64,000 nt of DNA, from NCBI RefSeq assembly GCF_003597395.2, contig NC_133769.1:177162541-177226540 (forward strand), in the 5' to 3' direction. Position numbers and translations under genes: made by a program. The notes under the pieces were generated by a model, which did not search any database, had not been told where the DNA came from, and saw only the letters and a list, made by a program, of their open reading frames with translations. Within the stretch, counting starts at the first letter, position 1. Each line of letters opens with the position of its first letter. This DNA is from Chelonoidis abingdonii (taxonomy: Eukaryota > Chordata > Testudines > Testudinidae). This document shows positions 24,561 to 35,400 of this stretch, one piece after another.

Positions 24561-24970
24561 ATAGGACCTAAGACTGGAAGAGACCTCCTGGGTCATCAAG
24601 TCCATTAATAATTCACTTTCCTTTTGAACAGGGGTAGGCAACCCATGGCATGCGTGCCAAAGGTAGCACATGAGCTGATTTTCAGTGGCACTCACACCGC
24701 CCGGGTCCTGGCCTCCGGTCCAGGGGGCTCTGCATTTTAATTTAATTTTAAATGAAGCTTCTTAAACATTTTTAATCCTATTTACAAACAACAATAGCTT
24801 AGTTATATATTATAAACTTATAGAAAGAGACCTAAAAACGTTAAAATGTATTACTGGCACATGAAACCGTAAATTAGAGGGAATAAATGAAGACTCTGCA
24901 CACCACTTCTGAAAGGTTGCCGACCCCTGCTTTAGAATATGATCAACCCCGTTTTCAGCAGCAGCAGTAA
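24561..24970 (-). mobile_element. CR1 3' end fragment split by a hAT element
   Basis: The plus strand reads aagactggaagagacctcctgggtcatcaagtcca, the complement of a CR1 3' end, up to 24620. The insertion at 24629-24929 interrupts it. Confidence 0.55.
24629..24929 (+). mobile_element. hAT-type MITE
   Basis: The ends are CAGGGGTAGGCAACCC and GGTTGCCGACCCCTG. The 8-base duplication cttttgaa (24621-24628) and ctttagaa (24930-24937) has one mismatch. The interior is AT-rich with no reading frame. Confidence 0.85.
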
Positions 24971-25575
24971 TTCAGAATACTTGCTTACCACATAATTGGT
25001 ATGATAAATAAAAAGTCAGATAGAACAGCTCTATAAAACATGGCAATGTCTATTATACCAGAAGTGACAAGCTATATACAATCCACCCAAGTGTTTGGTG
25101 TTCAGAATGCTTTTTGACTTTCTGAACAAGCACCTACTTGTATGTCCCAAGTCCCTAGATCAGCACCTTTTGCTATTACTGACACTACTAACCAAGAAGT
25201 AGAGGAGTCTATATTATATAGAATCCCAGACTTCTTCCAGTCCCAGCATGCTTTGCTAAAAGGGAAACTAGTAACCAAGCTTCTCATTTCCCAATCTTCC
25301 AGAAGGATATGTGTGCTCTACATCATGTGTAGAGTCTGTTTCTCAAGGTAAGGAAAGGAGAAACTTTCCAGGGTCTACGTTCTGTTGTTTTCCTTAAGTA
25401 AAGTTAGGTTGGGGAAAAGAGGAGTCCTTCACACTTTCTTGTAGGGCTTTAGAACTGGGACCTTAACAATAATTGTGGATGCTAAGTCTAGCTTCTTAAA
25501 GAAAATGACGTTTTTTCCTTCAGGTGCCTTCCCTTACAACATATTAGACTGTTAGGTGACCTAGTTATTACTTTT
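24971..25575. other. Intron sequence, nothing recognised
   Basis: No element, motif or convincing frame was seen before the Gypsy target site. Confidence 0.5.
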
Positions 25576-25742
25576 TGTTCTGTATGTGTGCATAAAGAAA
25601 AGTGCACCAAGACAATGCAGCATTCAGACTTTATTCCTTCCTCCAAATATACTGTTCTCTCTCTCAAAAGAGCACTTACTTACAAGTTCCTGTACATAAT
25701 CAGACTATAGTGCCCTTTATTGGGACACTATTTATTGTACCA
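25576..25742 (-). repeat. 3' LTR of the minus-strand Gypsy element
   Basis: It starts tgttctgtatgtg and ends tattgtacca, and shares cttccttcctccaaata-type blocks with the other LTR. In element orientation it begins TG and ends CA. The bases next to it inside the element (minus strand acaaggga) are purine-rich, as expected of a polypurine tract. Confidence 0.85.
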
Positions 25743-26344
25743 TCCCTTGTATCACATTTATTTGAGATAGCAAAATTAAACATGAATACCATAATCTGCT
25801 TACATTCTTAACATTCAATTATTCTATATTATCTTATATATAACCTAAGAACTCTTTTTGATTAACTCTTAACTTGCTTGGCAATTAAATCTTTTCTTCT
25901 GGCATTGGAATGGTGGTTCTTTCATGCCTTAATATTGTACAAAGTCTTGTGTATAACTTGTTGGTAGTTTGATTTTAGGATCTGAGTCTCTCTTGTGAGG
26001 GCCTCATACTTGGTTCTTTTGGTGCTGTGGTATTTTGAATCTGTTCTGATTCCTATCAAACATTTGTTGGCCTGCATTCCTTCTGGGTGCTGCTGAACAA
26101 GTCTCAGAGTGTGTATTTTATGATCTTCCAGGTCAGTATTTTTGTCATGTGTTTATAGTGGGCAAATGTTTGTGTGGTTTCAGTGAAATATATGCCCATC
26201 CATTATGAGGTCTGATTTGTTCAAGACATGTAACTTGCTTCCAAGTCCATGATTTGGGTTAATGAAATAGTTTGATCCTGACAGTTGCAGTACTGGGAGG
26301 TCTTTAGTTTGTTGGTCTAGTAGATTTTGGCCTTTGCATGTATC

Positions 26345-26974
26345 TGTGACAGTGTCTACTCACTGCCAGTGGTGCCTCCTCGGGATTAGCTCTAGCAGGT
26401 GTTGCACCCTCTTCTGGCTCTGTCTTCACTCATCCTGTCTTTCCCTGAGGCCTCTCTCATTTCAAGAACTCCTTCTGGCTGAGTCATTATGTGGTTTCTC
26501 CTTCCAGGGGTTACCCAACATCCTTCCACACAGACAGTCATCTGCAGTACTGTCTTGATGGTGCTGCTTCCCCAGTTGCCGATAGAGGAACCCAGGCCCA
26601 CCTGTTTCTCCAGGTTCCTGTGCAGGGACCCTCTACCTGCCACTGTGATTTGCTTTCCTTCAGCCCTTGTTGCTCCTTCCTACAGCTTCTGGTTTCCCCC
26701 CTTTTTTGGCTGTATCAACTCAAATTTTCTCCTCCTCGAGGGATAGTCTGTAGGCTACTCTCTAGAGCCCTAACACAGCACCCTTCTCTCAGGAAGTGAC
26801 TGCAGATTAGTTCCGTGCTGCTCCCTTGCTTTATAAGCCTGGCCCAGCTCCTCCACAGGACTTCATCAGCCAATTAGACCTTAGCATTTACTGGCTCTCC
26901 TCCAGGTGTGGCCTATAGGTTTATTGTCCTAATTTACCCCTTCAATTCTTGTGTGGGGTAGACTTGCCCTATCA
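26345..26974 (-). mobile_element. LTR of a second retroelement family, inserted in the Gypsy copy
   Basis: It begins tgtgacag and ends ccctatca, giving TG...CA ends. On the minus strand CTTATAAAG (26837-26829) is a plausible TATA box, which suggests minus orientation. It shares blocks such as aggaagtgactgcaga with 28310-28646. The target duplication is unclear (gtatc against gtgtg), so the exact ends are tentative. Confidence 0.6.
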
Positions 26975-27025
26975 GTGTGTCTTCCTTTTTCCACTGCTGC
27001 CAGTTGTATTATGCTGCTGATGCCA

Positions 27026-27204
27026 TAGAATATCAGGGTTAGAAGGAACCTCAGGAGGTCATTTAGTCCAACCCCCTGCTCAAAGCAGGCGCAATCCCCA
27101 GACAGTTTTTTGCCCCAATCCCTAAACGGCCCCCTCAAGGATTGAACTCACAACCTTGAGTTTAGCAGGCCAATGCTCAAACCACTGAGCTATGCCTTCC
27201 CCTG
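27026..27204 (-). mobile_element. tRNA-derived SINE of the tortoise Cry type
   Basis: On the minus strand it begins caggggaaggcatagctcag and shows an RNA polymerase III box A (TAGCTCAGTGGT, 27192-27181) and box B (AGTTCAATCC, 27148-27139). The body resembles a tRNA followed by a GAGGGGGCC linker, and the tail (ttggactaaatgacctc, ggttccttctaaccctg) resembles a CR1 3' end. Cry SINEs are tRNA-Lys-related repeats described from cryptodire turtles, which is the main support for the host call. It lies inside the Gypsy element and is younger than it. Confidence 0.85.
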
Positions 27205-27282
27205 ACTGAATTTCCATTCCTGGTCAAAATAGCACAAATGCACTGCAAGGAAAGTGGAGTCCATTACCTGAAACTACACTGT

Positions 27283-27560
27283 TTAGGATACATGTCTGCT
27301 GAAATGCTTCATTGCTTTGTTTATGATGGTCGCTGTGGTAGTGTCTGGACATTCATCTAGTTCCCAGAAGTCTGAATAGTAGTCTACAGAAACTACTTCA
27401 TTACTGTGGTTTGTAGTGAAAAGGTCCATTTCTACTTTGTTTGAAGGTCTATTGGGAATGCTGTGTATTTTCATTTTCTCTTTTTGCTTGGCCTGCCTTT
27501 CCCTACATGTATCACAACTGCTCACCATATCTCTGATATCCTTGGTCATGTTTGGCCAGT
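27283..27560 (-). pseudogene. Gypsy integrase remnant (zinc-binding end and start of catalytic core)
   Basis: The minus strand reads SSCDTCRERQAKQKEKM, the CxxC part of the zinc finger, then a VEMDLF segment and VVSVDYYSDFWEL. The last carries the first acidic residue region of the catalytic core in Gypsy integrases. The rest of the core is cut off where the SINE and LTR insertions begin. Confidence 0.75.
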
Positions 27561-27902
27561 ATATGGTGTCTCTGGCTTTCCAGAGACATGGCTTTTAGAA
27601 CTCTTGAGAGAGTTTCCACGCTCAATCATCTGGGTATCATTATTCAGCTGCCTTTATATATGATGCTGTGTTATATATTCATCTCAGTAGTTCCAGTATT
27701 CTTAGGAGGCAGGAAGAGCTTCTCCCCAGGTGTCTCACCACCCTCACAGAATGACAGACCTAAACACTTTTAAATATTTGTCTTGTATAGTTTGTTCTCA
27801 GATTCTTTCAGGCCCCTGCCTTTGAAACTGGCATATAATGTATCTGGTTGATTTTTTCCCATGCTTTTCTGTCTTCTGTATTTCTATTAGGCAAAGGATT
27901 TC

Positions 27903-28166
27903 TCATGCTTGTTCAGTTGCTATATTTTTATGCTGCAAGGCTGTTCTGGGTAGGAGGTCAGCTATGTACATCTCAGTCCCTTTTTTGTAGTGTATCTCTA
28001 AGCTGTAGGGTTGCAGTTTCAGTAGCATGTGTTGGAAGCATTTTGAGGTCACTAGCAGCAGCTCTATAAAAATATCAGCCATATCTATACTGCATCTTTG
28101 TCTAGTAGTCACCTCAGGAGGTTGCACACATCTGAGAGTCTTAGAGGAAATTTTAATAGATGACAA
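27903..28166 (-). pseudogene. Gypsy RNase H remnant
   Basis: An 87-codon frame contains LLKLQPYSLEIHYKKGTEMY and ADLLPRTAL, matching the end of Gypsy RNase H and the linker (RLQ.Y...V.YKPG...ADTLSRA). The P in ADLLPR replaces the usual S. Confidence 0.75.
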
Positions 28167-28309
28167 ATCCTAATAGTCTCTGATCTGATTTAATATTTTT
28201 AGGGCATCTGCTGCATTGCTTTTACCTTTTGAGGGTCAGGTCGTAGCCCTTGGGAGTTCAGCAAGTGTCCTATGTAATGTACTGCAGTCACTTGCAATTA
28301 CTATTTCCC

Positions 28310-28646
28310 TAGACTTCTCCTAACTTCCCTGCTCTCTCTTCTTCCCATCCTTCTGAGTTTACTGGCCCAAACTCCCTTCTTCCAGAAAGTAACTATAGAC
28401 TACTCCTTTCTTTGGCTTCTTGCCAGACTCTGTAGTTCCAAATACAAATCTTTTTTTCCCAGGAAGTGACTGCAGACCACTTTCCCTGCAGCTGTCTTCT
28501 GTTTTTAGCTTTCTGGCTTTATACAAGTGCAGTCTGCCACTACCCAATTGTCCTTCAAGCCTAAATCTTCTCCCAAGTGCAGCCCACTGGGTTAATTGAC
28601 CTAATTTAACCTGTTCTGCCTTATGTGGGGTAAACACCCTGTCACA
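28310..28646 (-). mobile_element. Partial LTR of the same second family
   Basis: It ends tgtggggtaaacaccctgtcaca and shares aggaagtgactgcaga (from 28461) with 26791. It lies between RT pieces of the Gypsy element that would normally be several hundred bases apart, so the RT core with its active site appears to have been deleted here. Confidence 0.6.
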
Positions 28647-28708
28647 AACTCATTTTAATGCTTGGATCCATGAAAATGCAGTTTGCCTGGTTTCTCAATG
28701 GCTATCAT

Positions 28709-29319
28709 TAGAACCCTACCAAATTAATAGTCCATTTTGGTCAATTTCATGGTCATATGATTTTTAAAATAGTAAATGTCATGATTTCAGCTATTTAAGT
28801 CTGAAATTTTACAGTGTTGTAATTGTAGGGGTCCTGACCCAAAAAGGAATTGGGGGAGGGTTGCAAGGTTATTACACAGGAGGTTGCAGTAATCCTACCC
28901 TTACTTCTGCACTGCTGCTGCTGGTGGCGCTGCCTTGAGAGCAAGGCAGCTGGAGAGCAGCAGCTGCTGGCTGGAAGCCCAACTCTGAAGGTAGAGCCAC
29001 CACCAAACAACACAGAAGTAAGGGTGGCATGGTATGATATTGCCACCCTTACTTAGGTTCTGCTGCTTATGGGGAGCCACCTTCAGAACTGGGCACCTGG
29101 CCAACAGCTTCTGTTTCCCAACCACCCAGCTCTGAAGGCAGTGTAGAAGATGGAAATATTGTGACCTCCCTGCAACTCCCTTTTGGGTCAGGACTCCCAA
29201 TTTTAGAAACGCTGTTTTCCCCTGTAAAACCTGTATAATGTAATGTAAAAGCACACAAAAGACCAGTTTTCATGGATCCGTGACTAGTTTTTCATGGCCA
29301 TCAATTTGATAAGGCCCTA
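28709..29319. mobile_element. hAT-type non-autonomous element with a perfect target duplication
   Basis: The ends are TAGAACCCTACCAAATTAAT and, inverted, TTGATAAGGCCCTA. The 8-base target gctatcat is perfect on both sides (28701-28708 and 29320-29327). The interior is an imperfect palindrome in which the block around acccttacttctgc recurs in both orientations near 28890-29060. It encodes nothing. Confidence 0.9.
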
Positions 29320-29553
29320 GCTATCATGCTGCTTATCCAGTTTGTGTGCTTTGTGCCTTTAGCAATGATGCCTTCTGTTTCCATTTGCTTTACTGCTCCC
29401 ATTATTTTCCCCTCTAATGCAATGGGTGCTCTGCAAGGAAGGGGCTGTACTGGCTGAATTGTTTTCTTTCCGGATGTAACAAGCCTGGAAAACATCCCTG
29501 TACAGTACTTCAAAAGCATCATAGTAATCTTTCAGTAGCTTTGGTTCAGGCAT
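29301..29553 (-). pseudogene. Gypsy protease-RT junction and RT start
   Basis: In frame pieces read AVKQMETEGIIAKGTKHTNW and SSMIA, then continue across the hAT element at 28709-29319 into IEKPGKLHFHGSKH. This resembles the I(I)AKV.EPTDWVSSMV.VKKPNGKLR.C.DPK start of the reverse transcriptase. It supports the view that the hAT element entered an already existing Gypsy copy. Confidence 0.7.
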
Positions 29554-30418
29554 GCCACAGTATACTGTCTGCTCTGGACATGGTTTTTGTTTTATTTATA
29601 TGTCTATTGTCTGAATCATTTGTCGTAGGTTTAGTGTCATTGGTTCATGAATTCACTTGTTTTAGCTGGAAGCAGAGACTTTTTGTTGTCTGTACTGAAA
29701 TTTCACCCTATATACTTTTCTTTGGTATTCTGCTTGTAATTTACTTTGTCCTTGTGGTATTATGATTGTGCCGTCATCAAATTTTAATTTGACTTTGCAT
29801 GGTTGCAATTGCACCTTCTTCCCTTGTATAATACAGAAGTCGTCTTTGTAGGCTAGCACATTCACTGATGCCTCTGCTGTCTATTTAGTATTCAATTTTA
29901 TGTTTGTGTGCTGCTGCCTTGTCTTTGCACACAGTGCTAGACTAAGCTTTGCAACCCTTTATTTTTGCTGTTTCGCACTGCATTCATGTAATATATATAT
30001 ATAAAAATCTCATCTGCTGAGTCACTGCTTGCTTTCCCGATGACCATTTTTTTCCTTAGTTTTTCTTATCTGCAAGCTTTGGCACAATGCACAATGAGTT
30101 TTCTTGTTACACTTATTGCATATAACCCCCACGTATAAAGGTTTTTCCATTATCATGTTTTTTCTTCACAGTATCTACAGGGCTTCTTTGCATTTTGTTT
30201 ATCTATTCTACTTTGCATTTGTGCATTTGGGTTGGCACATGTTTTGGTTTATTTTCCCTTATATTTGCATATATTCCCTGTGCTTCTTCATAAATAATCT
30301 CTCTTTCTGTTCTGCTTACACCCTACATTGGGAAGTGAACTGGTTCAGTAGATTTGCATATATCTACAGCTCTTGGTATATTTAATGTGAGCTCTCTGAG
30401 CATTCTCATCTGAGCGCC

Positions 30419-30830
30419 TCATAGACTTTAACATCAGAAGGGACCATCATGATCATCTAGTCCGAACTCCTGCACATTGTAGGCAACAGAACCTCACCTA
30501 CCCACTCCTCTAATAGACCCCAACTTTGGGCAGAGTAACTGAAGTCCTCAAATCATGGTTTAAAGATTTCAAATTACAGAGAATTCACTATTTACACTAG
30601 TTTAAACCTGCAAGTGATCCATGCCCCATGCTGTACAGGAAGGCAAAAAAACCCAAAACAGGATCTCTGCCAGTATGACCTGGGGGAAAATTCCTTCCTG
30701 ACACCAAATATGGCAATCAATGTTAGATACTGAGCATGTGTGCAGGACCCACCAGGAAATTACCTGGGAAAGAATTCTCTATAGTAACTCAGACCCATCG
30801 TGTTCTGCATTTTTCATCCCTATTACTAAT
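30419..30830 (-). mobile_element. CR1 fragment, minus strand
   Basis: The plus strand begins tcatagactttaacatcaga and agggaccatcatgatcatct, the complement of a CR1 3' end. It continues with complements of the untranslated region such as ggaaaattccttcctgacacc and ggaaagaattctctatagtaac. It abuts the plus-strand CR1 that follows. Confidence 0.75.
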
Positions 30831-31195
30831 CTATCACAAATTTGGTAACATAAGAACCAAGGGTCACCCAAGGAAATTAATAGGCAGCAGGTTTAAAACA
30901 AACAAAAAGAAGTACTTCTTCACACAATGCACAGTCAACCTGTGGAACTCATTGCCAGGAGATGTTGTAAAGGCCAAAACTATAACTGGGTTCCAAAAAG
31001 AATTAGGTAAATTCATGGAGAATAGGTCCATCAATGCTATTAGCAAGATGGTCAGGGATGTAATCCCATGCTCTGAGTGTCCCTAAGCTTCTGACTGCCA
31101 GATGCTGGGAGTGGATGACTAGGGATGGATCACTTGATTATTGCCCTGTTCTGTTCATTCCCTTTGAAGCATCTGGCATTGGCCACTGTTGAAAG

Positions 31196-31716
31196 GTTTC
31201 AGAGTGATAGCCATGTTAATCTGTATCAGCAGAAACAACAAGGAGTCCCTGTGGCACCTTAGAGACTAACAAATTTATTTGGGTATAAGCTTTCGTGGGC
31301 TATAACAACAAAAATTCAAAAACGAACTCCAACATGAAGCCGCAGAACTGGAATTAATTTGCAAACTGGATACCATCAGATTAGGCCTGAATAAAGACTG
31401 GGAGTGGTTGGGTCATTACAAAACCTAAACTTAATTTCCCCAATACTAATTTCTCCCTACTGTTACTCACACCTTCTTGTCAACTGTCTGTAATGGGCCA
31501 CTCTCTTACCGCTTTGAAAGTTATTTTTCCTCTCTTGATTTATCTCATTAGACTGACCTCACACTTGGTAGAGCAACCCCCATCCTTTCATGTATTTATA
31601 CCCGCTCCTGTATATTTCATTTCATGTATCTGATGAAGTGGGTTCTAGCCCACGAAAGCTTGTGCTCAAATAAATTTGTTAGTCTCTAAGGTGCCACAAG
31701 GACTCCTCGTTGTTTT
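31196..31716 (+). mobile_element. Penelope-like element (inferred) with inverted ends and hammerhead-like motif
   Basis: The CR1 host is duplicated as tgttgaaag at 31187-31195 and 31717-31725, a perfect 9-base target duplication, so both ends are exact. The left arm (about 31245-31302) is the complement of the right arm (about 31648-31705). Between them, 31312-31428 is an open 38-codon tail of a longer protein ending NKDWEWLGHYKT and a stop, followed by a 3' untranslated stretch. At 31630-31636 lies CTGATGA, then an extra A, a GTGGG/CCCAC stem (31638-31653), GAAA (31654-31657) and GCTTGTGCTC. The expected cleavage would follow the C of GCTC. Penelope-like elements are known to carry hammerheads and inverted or tandem terminal copies; I infer membership from that and cannot identify the protein family from the tail. 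Confidence 0.55.
31630..31667 (+). ncRNA. Hammerhead-ribozyme-like motif (best copy)
   Basis: The conserved order C-U-G-A-U-G-A, stem II, G-A-A-A, short stem III (AGC/GCU) and C17 is present. The stem II has five pairs and a six-base loop. One A between CUGAUGA and the stem does not fit the textbook core, and the pairing of stem I with the flanks (catgtat against aaataaat) is weak. Activity is therefore uncertain. Confidence 0.45.
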
Positions 31717-31799
31717 TGTTGAAAGACAGGATATTGGGCTAGATGGACCTTTGGTCTGACCCAGTGTGGCCATTCTTATGTTCTTATGATAATTGCATG

Positions 31800-31995
31800 A
31801 GACAGCCATTTTATATAGTTTGGCAGTATACACGTCTATTACTTCTCTAGGTTCTTGAGTACACTCGTTAAACAGACCTTTCATATATGACATTGTTTGT
31901 AAGTTGCAAATACTTTGAAGTGCTTCTTGGATTTTACATGGGTCTTCTGCAGACACATCTGGATGCTGTTGGAGCATGTGGCCACCTTTGCCCAT
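31800..31995 (-). pseudogene. Gypsy gag remnant
   Basis: The minus strand reads MSYMKGLFNECTQEPREVID and VYTAKLYKMAVSCNY, which has the look of the Gypsy gag segment where a conserved FVTDLK.KA..C motif occurs. It lies between the 5' LTR and the CR1 insertion. Confidence 0.6.
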
Positions 31996-32242
31996 TAGAG
32001 CTAATAGTATGGCTACTTTTATTATATTTTCCTCTATATCCAGCCCTGTTGCAATTTCATAATTTTCCTATTATGATCTAAAGAATATCTAGTTGCTAAA
32101 CACATCTCCTTCCATGTCCACCTACTCAGAGACAGGAATCTGTTATGCCACTATGATTCTCTTTTATGTTTTGTTTGCTTGCTGCAATATTCTTTGTTTC
32201 TGATTTCACATACCTGCAGGAACTGGCTAACTTCTGGCACCG

Positions 32243-32412
32243 TGTTCTGTATGTGAGCATAAAGAAAGAGATCAAGACAGTGCAAAATTAAGGCTTTATT
32301 CCTTCCTCCAAATATGCTGTCTCTTTAAACACTTCCTGAAAGTAGAGTTCTCTACATTTTTATACGTAACCATACTATAGTAGCCTCTATTGGGAAGCTA
32401 TTTATTGTGCCA
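32243..32412 (-). repeat. 5' LTR of the minus-strand Gypsy element
   Basis: It is 170 bases against 167 for its partner, with visible substitutions between them, so the insertion is not recent. Immediately inside (minus strand) is CGGTGCCAGAAGTTAGCC, which fits a tRNA primer-binding site except for the first base. Confidence 0.85.
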
Positions 32413-35400
32413 CTTTTTAGCCAGTTCCTCTTGGATGAGGATTTAGCCACTGTGATTCTGTTATCTCTATGTTGGACTCGTATGACTCACTTTCTGTAGG
32501 AGTGAAGGCTAGGTAGAAGCTCCAGTGTGTGCAACATATCATAGCTTGCCTGTTAAGTAAAGACCATTTACCGAGAGCACATTACCAAGAAGTGATTCTC
32601 ATGCTTCCCTGGGCTTCCCATTTGCTAGTGATTACAAATCAGGGTCCTGGCACTAGCCTTTCAGACCCTTAACCAAACTCTAAACCAGTGGTTCTCAAAC
32701 TCTTTTGCTCTGAACTGTCTCTCGTGGTAATGTAATAGCATCTGTGCTATCCCATATCTCCCTCATGCCATGCACTGATAAAACTGCAACATCTCATCAT
32801 TTTTGGCCCATTTTCTCACTCTCTTGTTTTTTTAATTTATCCTTTCCACCATCACCCTTATTCTGGCCTTGCTTTCCATTTTCCATTTTTGTTTTCTCTC
32901 TCATCTCTTTTCTCACAATTCTGCACACGCGCGTGTGCACACACACTCACACTCTTTTTCCATGCTTTTTCATCCCCTTCTTTCTCAAATCTCTTTCTCT
33001 GTAGCCAGTTGTCTTCCCTTTCCCTCCATCTCCTCCACTTCTCTCTTTTCAGTTCTCATGCTCTCAAGTCTCTCTCCTCCAGTGCTCTCTCCTTTTTCTG
33101 TTTCCCAATGCTGTGTCTCCCACTTCCATCCTTGCTTATGTTTCCAGCGTCTTCCTAGATTGCTGCTGGGTCTTTTCCTCAGCTATTTTGGGTGGTTATC
33201 CATTTAGGATTATTACTTCCCTTTCTTTCTGGCATTGTACTTCTGCAGGGGCTTTTCTCTGACACACACACATACTTGGGGCTCTTCCTTGCTCCATATT
33301 CTGTGCTCCCCTATTTAGAGCACACCCTTCCCCTGCTGACCCCAATTTCCACACCCAACCCTTCCCTGTATTTGGAGTTGGATTCTTCACCTCTTCCCTT
33401 CTCCATTTGGGAGCTGAGTTTTCCACCCCCATCTTCATGGGCACTGGAGAGACAAGACATTTTGGATTGGGAAGAAAAATCTAAGTAAAAGCATTCAAAC
33501 CTAAGAGTGGTCATGAGCAGAGCCATATAAACGTAACACAAGTTCTCAATTTTTATATTTGACTCCTAGATACTTAGATGATAATGAGTACATTAGAAAT
33601 GGCGGGGGGGGGGGAATCAAATAATTTTCTAAAAAATAGTAGGTGGCTCGGTTATAATTGTTCTGTGCAGGGGAAGAAAATGTATAACTGGGATCCACTA
33701 TCTATATATTCAGCTCTGACCATCTGATTGATTTAAGAGAAAAATAATAGTCAATTTCCTGTGGCAGAAGGCCAGTACAAGGCCTGTGCCCCTCTTACAC
33801 CATGAAAGTAGGTTTTACATGAGACCGAAATAATGCATAGCCGTTCTGCTGCAAAGAATTGTACTACTCCCTGAGTCCTTTTGGATTTACAGAATGCAAC
33901 ATACAAAGCCTGAATATTTTCTTTCTGCATCTGAGGAGCCTTGTTCTCCAGTTCCATATATACCACTTGGGAGATCAGGTTCTCTGTGTGCCTGGAGATA
34001 TTTTGATTCCAAGGAAGAAAGGGCTTCTCTTATGAAATGTTTTTATGTAGTTGTGCAGTGGTCTCAGCTGTAAACGTTAAACCATATGGACTTTCGAATC
34101 CAAAGTTGAGAATATACACATATATAATTACTCATGGTTATGACTGCAGTGGCTACATAACACATATAAAGTGTGGTGCTGCTCCTGAACATTGTATTAG
34201 GTTTTGCACAATTATTCTTATGGCTGATGCACACTGGATTTTCTCAGCCTTTGTGCATAGATTTGTTTATAATTATAATAAAAGATAATTTTATTAGTCA
34301 CTTGTACTGATGCCCTTTGGTACCTTACATGATAAAAAATATAAAAGACAAGTAAAAGCATAAGAGAAGATCAAATGACATGCTAAAGCTTTTTAAAATA
34401 AATAATTAAAAAAATTAAAATCTAATTTAAAAGGGTCCAGTTGTAAAATCTCTGAGGTCAAGAAGGAGGGTAACTTGATATGCAATACGGTGTCCTCTAC
34501 ATCATGTGTACAAATTTCATTACAGCTGCTATGTGATATCACTCCTAGATTTAAAGTATTCACATTGATTCTTTCAGATTTCTATATCCCTAGGGGTCAA
34601 AATTCAGCAAATAATAATGGCGTAATGACACCCTGGATTCAGCAATTTATCCAGCACCTACAGTATTTTGAACTTAAGTAATTTTATTGTGAGTTGTGTG
34701 ATATTTGGTGGGGATTTTAAAAACAGTCAATGGGATGTAGGTTCCTACATGCCTAAATCCCTTAGGCTCCTAAATGAGTGAGGGTTTTTTTAATGAAAGC
34801 CAGGAATGGGGCTGAAATTTTTTAAGGTATTTGTGTTATAGTTGCAGAGAAAAGGTTAAAAACATGACTTTTAAGTACTAAAAAAACAAAAGGCAAATAG
34901 AAAGACCCAAAATGGTTTGGTTTATCTCATGATTTTGGTAGGCCTGAGTCATGATTTTTGAATGCTTGGGTCTGGCAATACTGCACCCAGAAAATCAATG
35001 CCCCTCTAGGTTAAGGAGATGGAAAAAAGGGACGGGCAGCATTCACCAAGAGGTATTTCCCAAGTCGTCCATCTCTGCAGGACAGCTTATAATGGCTATC
35101 AAAGAGATACACGTATTTTGTAAATTAATTTACAGATATCATGTAAAAGGCCACAGTTCACAGTGTGCACAGACTACTCTACAGCTGCCATACAACACCC
35201 TTTTTCACAGCTCAGGTGCAGTTTCACAGCGGTTAAGCTGTGTTATGTTTCATAGCCAATCCACATTTGGTTTTTTGCAGCTCCTCTGCTTCTCATGAAG
35301 TTCATGTACCTAACTGTTTATTGATCGTTGCTATTCTCCCTGATACTTTATGTGTAATCTTTTGTAATGGATGGGTAATGCTATCTACCACAGTTTTTGT

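Larger units (their letters stand above)
30831..31795 (+). mobile_element. CR1 3' part, plus strand, split by a Penelope-like insertion
   Basis: It encodes FTQCTVNLWNSLPGDVV and the following KTITGFQKELGKF, the conserved C-terminal peptide of the CR1 reverse transcriptase protein. It then runs through the untranslated region and ends with gaccctttggtctgaccca-like sequence and gttcttatg. The element at 31196-31716 splits it near its end. Confidence 0.8.
25576..32412 (-). mobile_element. Minus-strand Ty3/Gypsy element with both LTRs and nested insertions
   Basis: Two related LTRs (25576-25742 and 32243-32412) bracket the region, and the 5-base word ctttt flanks the whole (25571-25575 and 32413-32417). 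This marks one original insertion. On the minus strand, from 32242 downward, the order is a primer-binding-like GGTGCCAGAAG, gag remnants (about 31995-31800), protease region (about 29865-29660), start of the reverse transcriptase (about 29550-29330, continued at 28700-28647), later RT pieces (about 28300-28190), RNase H (28166-27903) and integrase (27560-27283). At least six later elements sit inside it. All frames are broken, so the copy is dead. Confidence 0.85.

Noticed and set aside
27139..27192. Functional tRNA gene
   Set aside because: Box A and box B belong to a SINE with a CR1-like tail and imperfect tRNA fold, and the copy lies inside a transposon.
32744..33207. Three overlapping plus-strand frames rich in Ser, Leu and Phe
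   Set aside because: The composition comes from a pyrimidine tract; the apparent hydrophobic segments are not evidence for a membrane protein.
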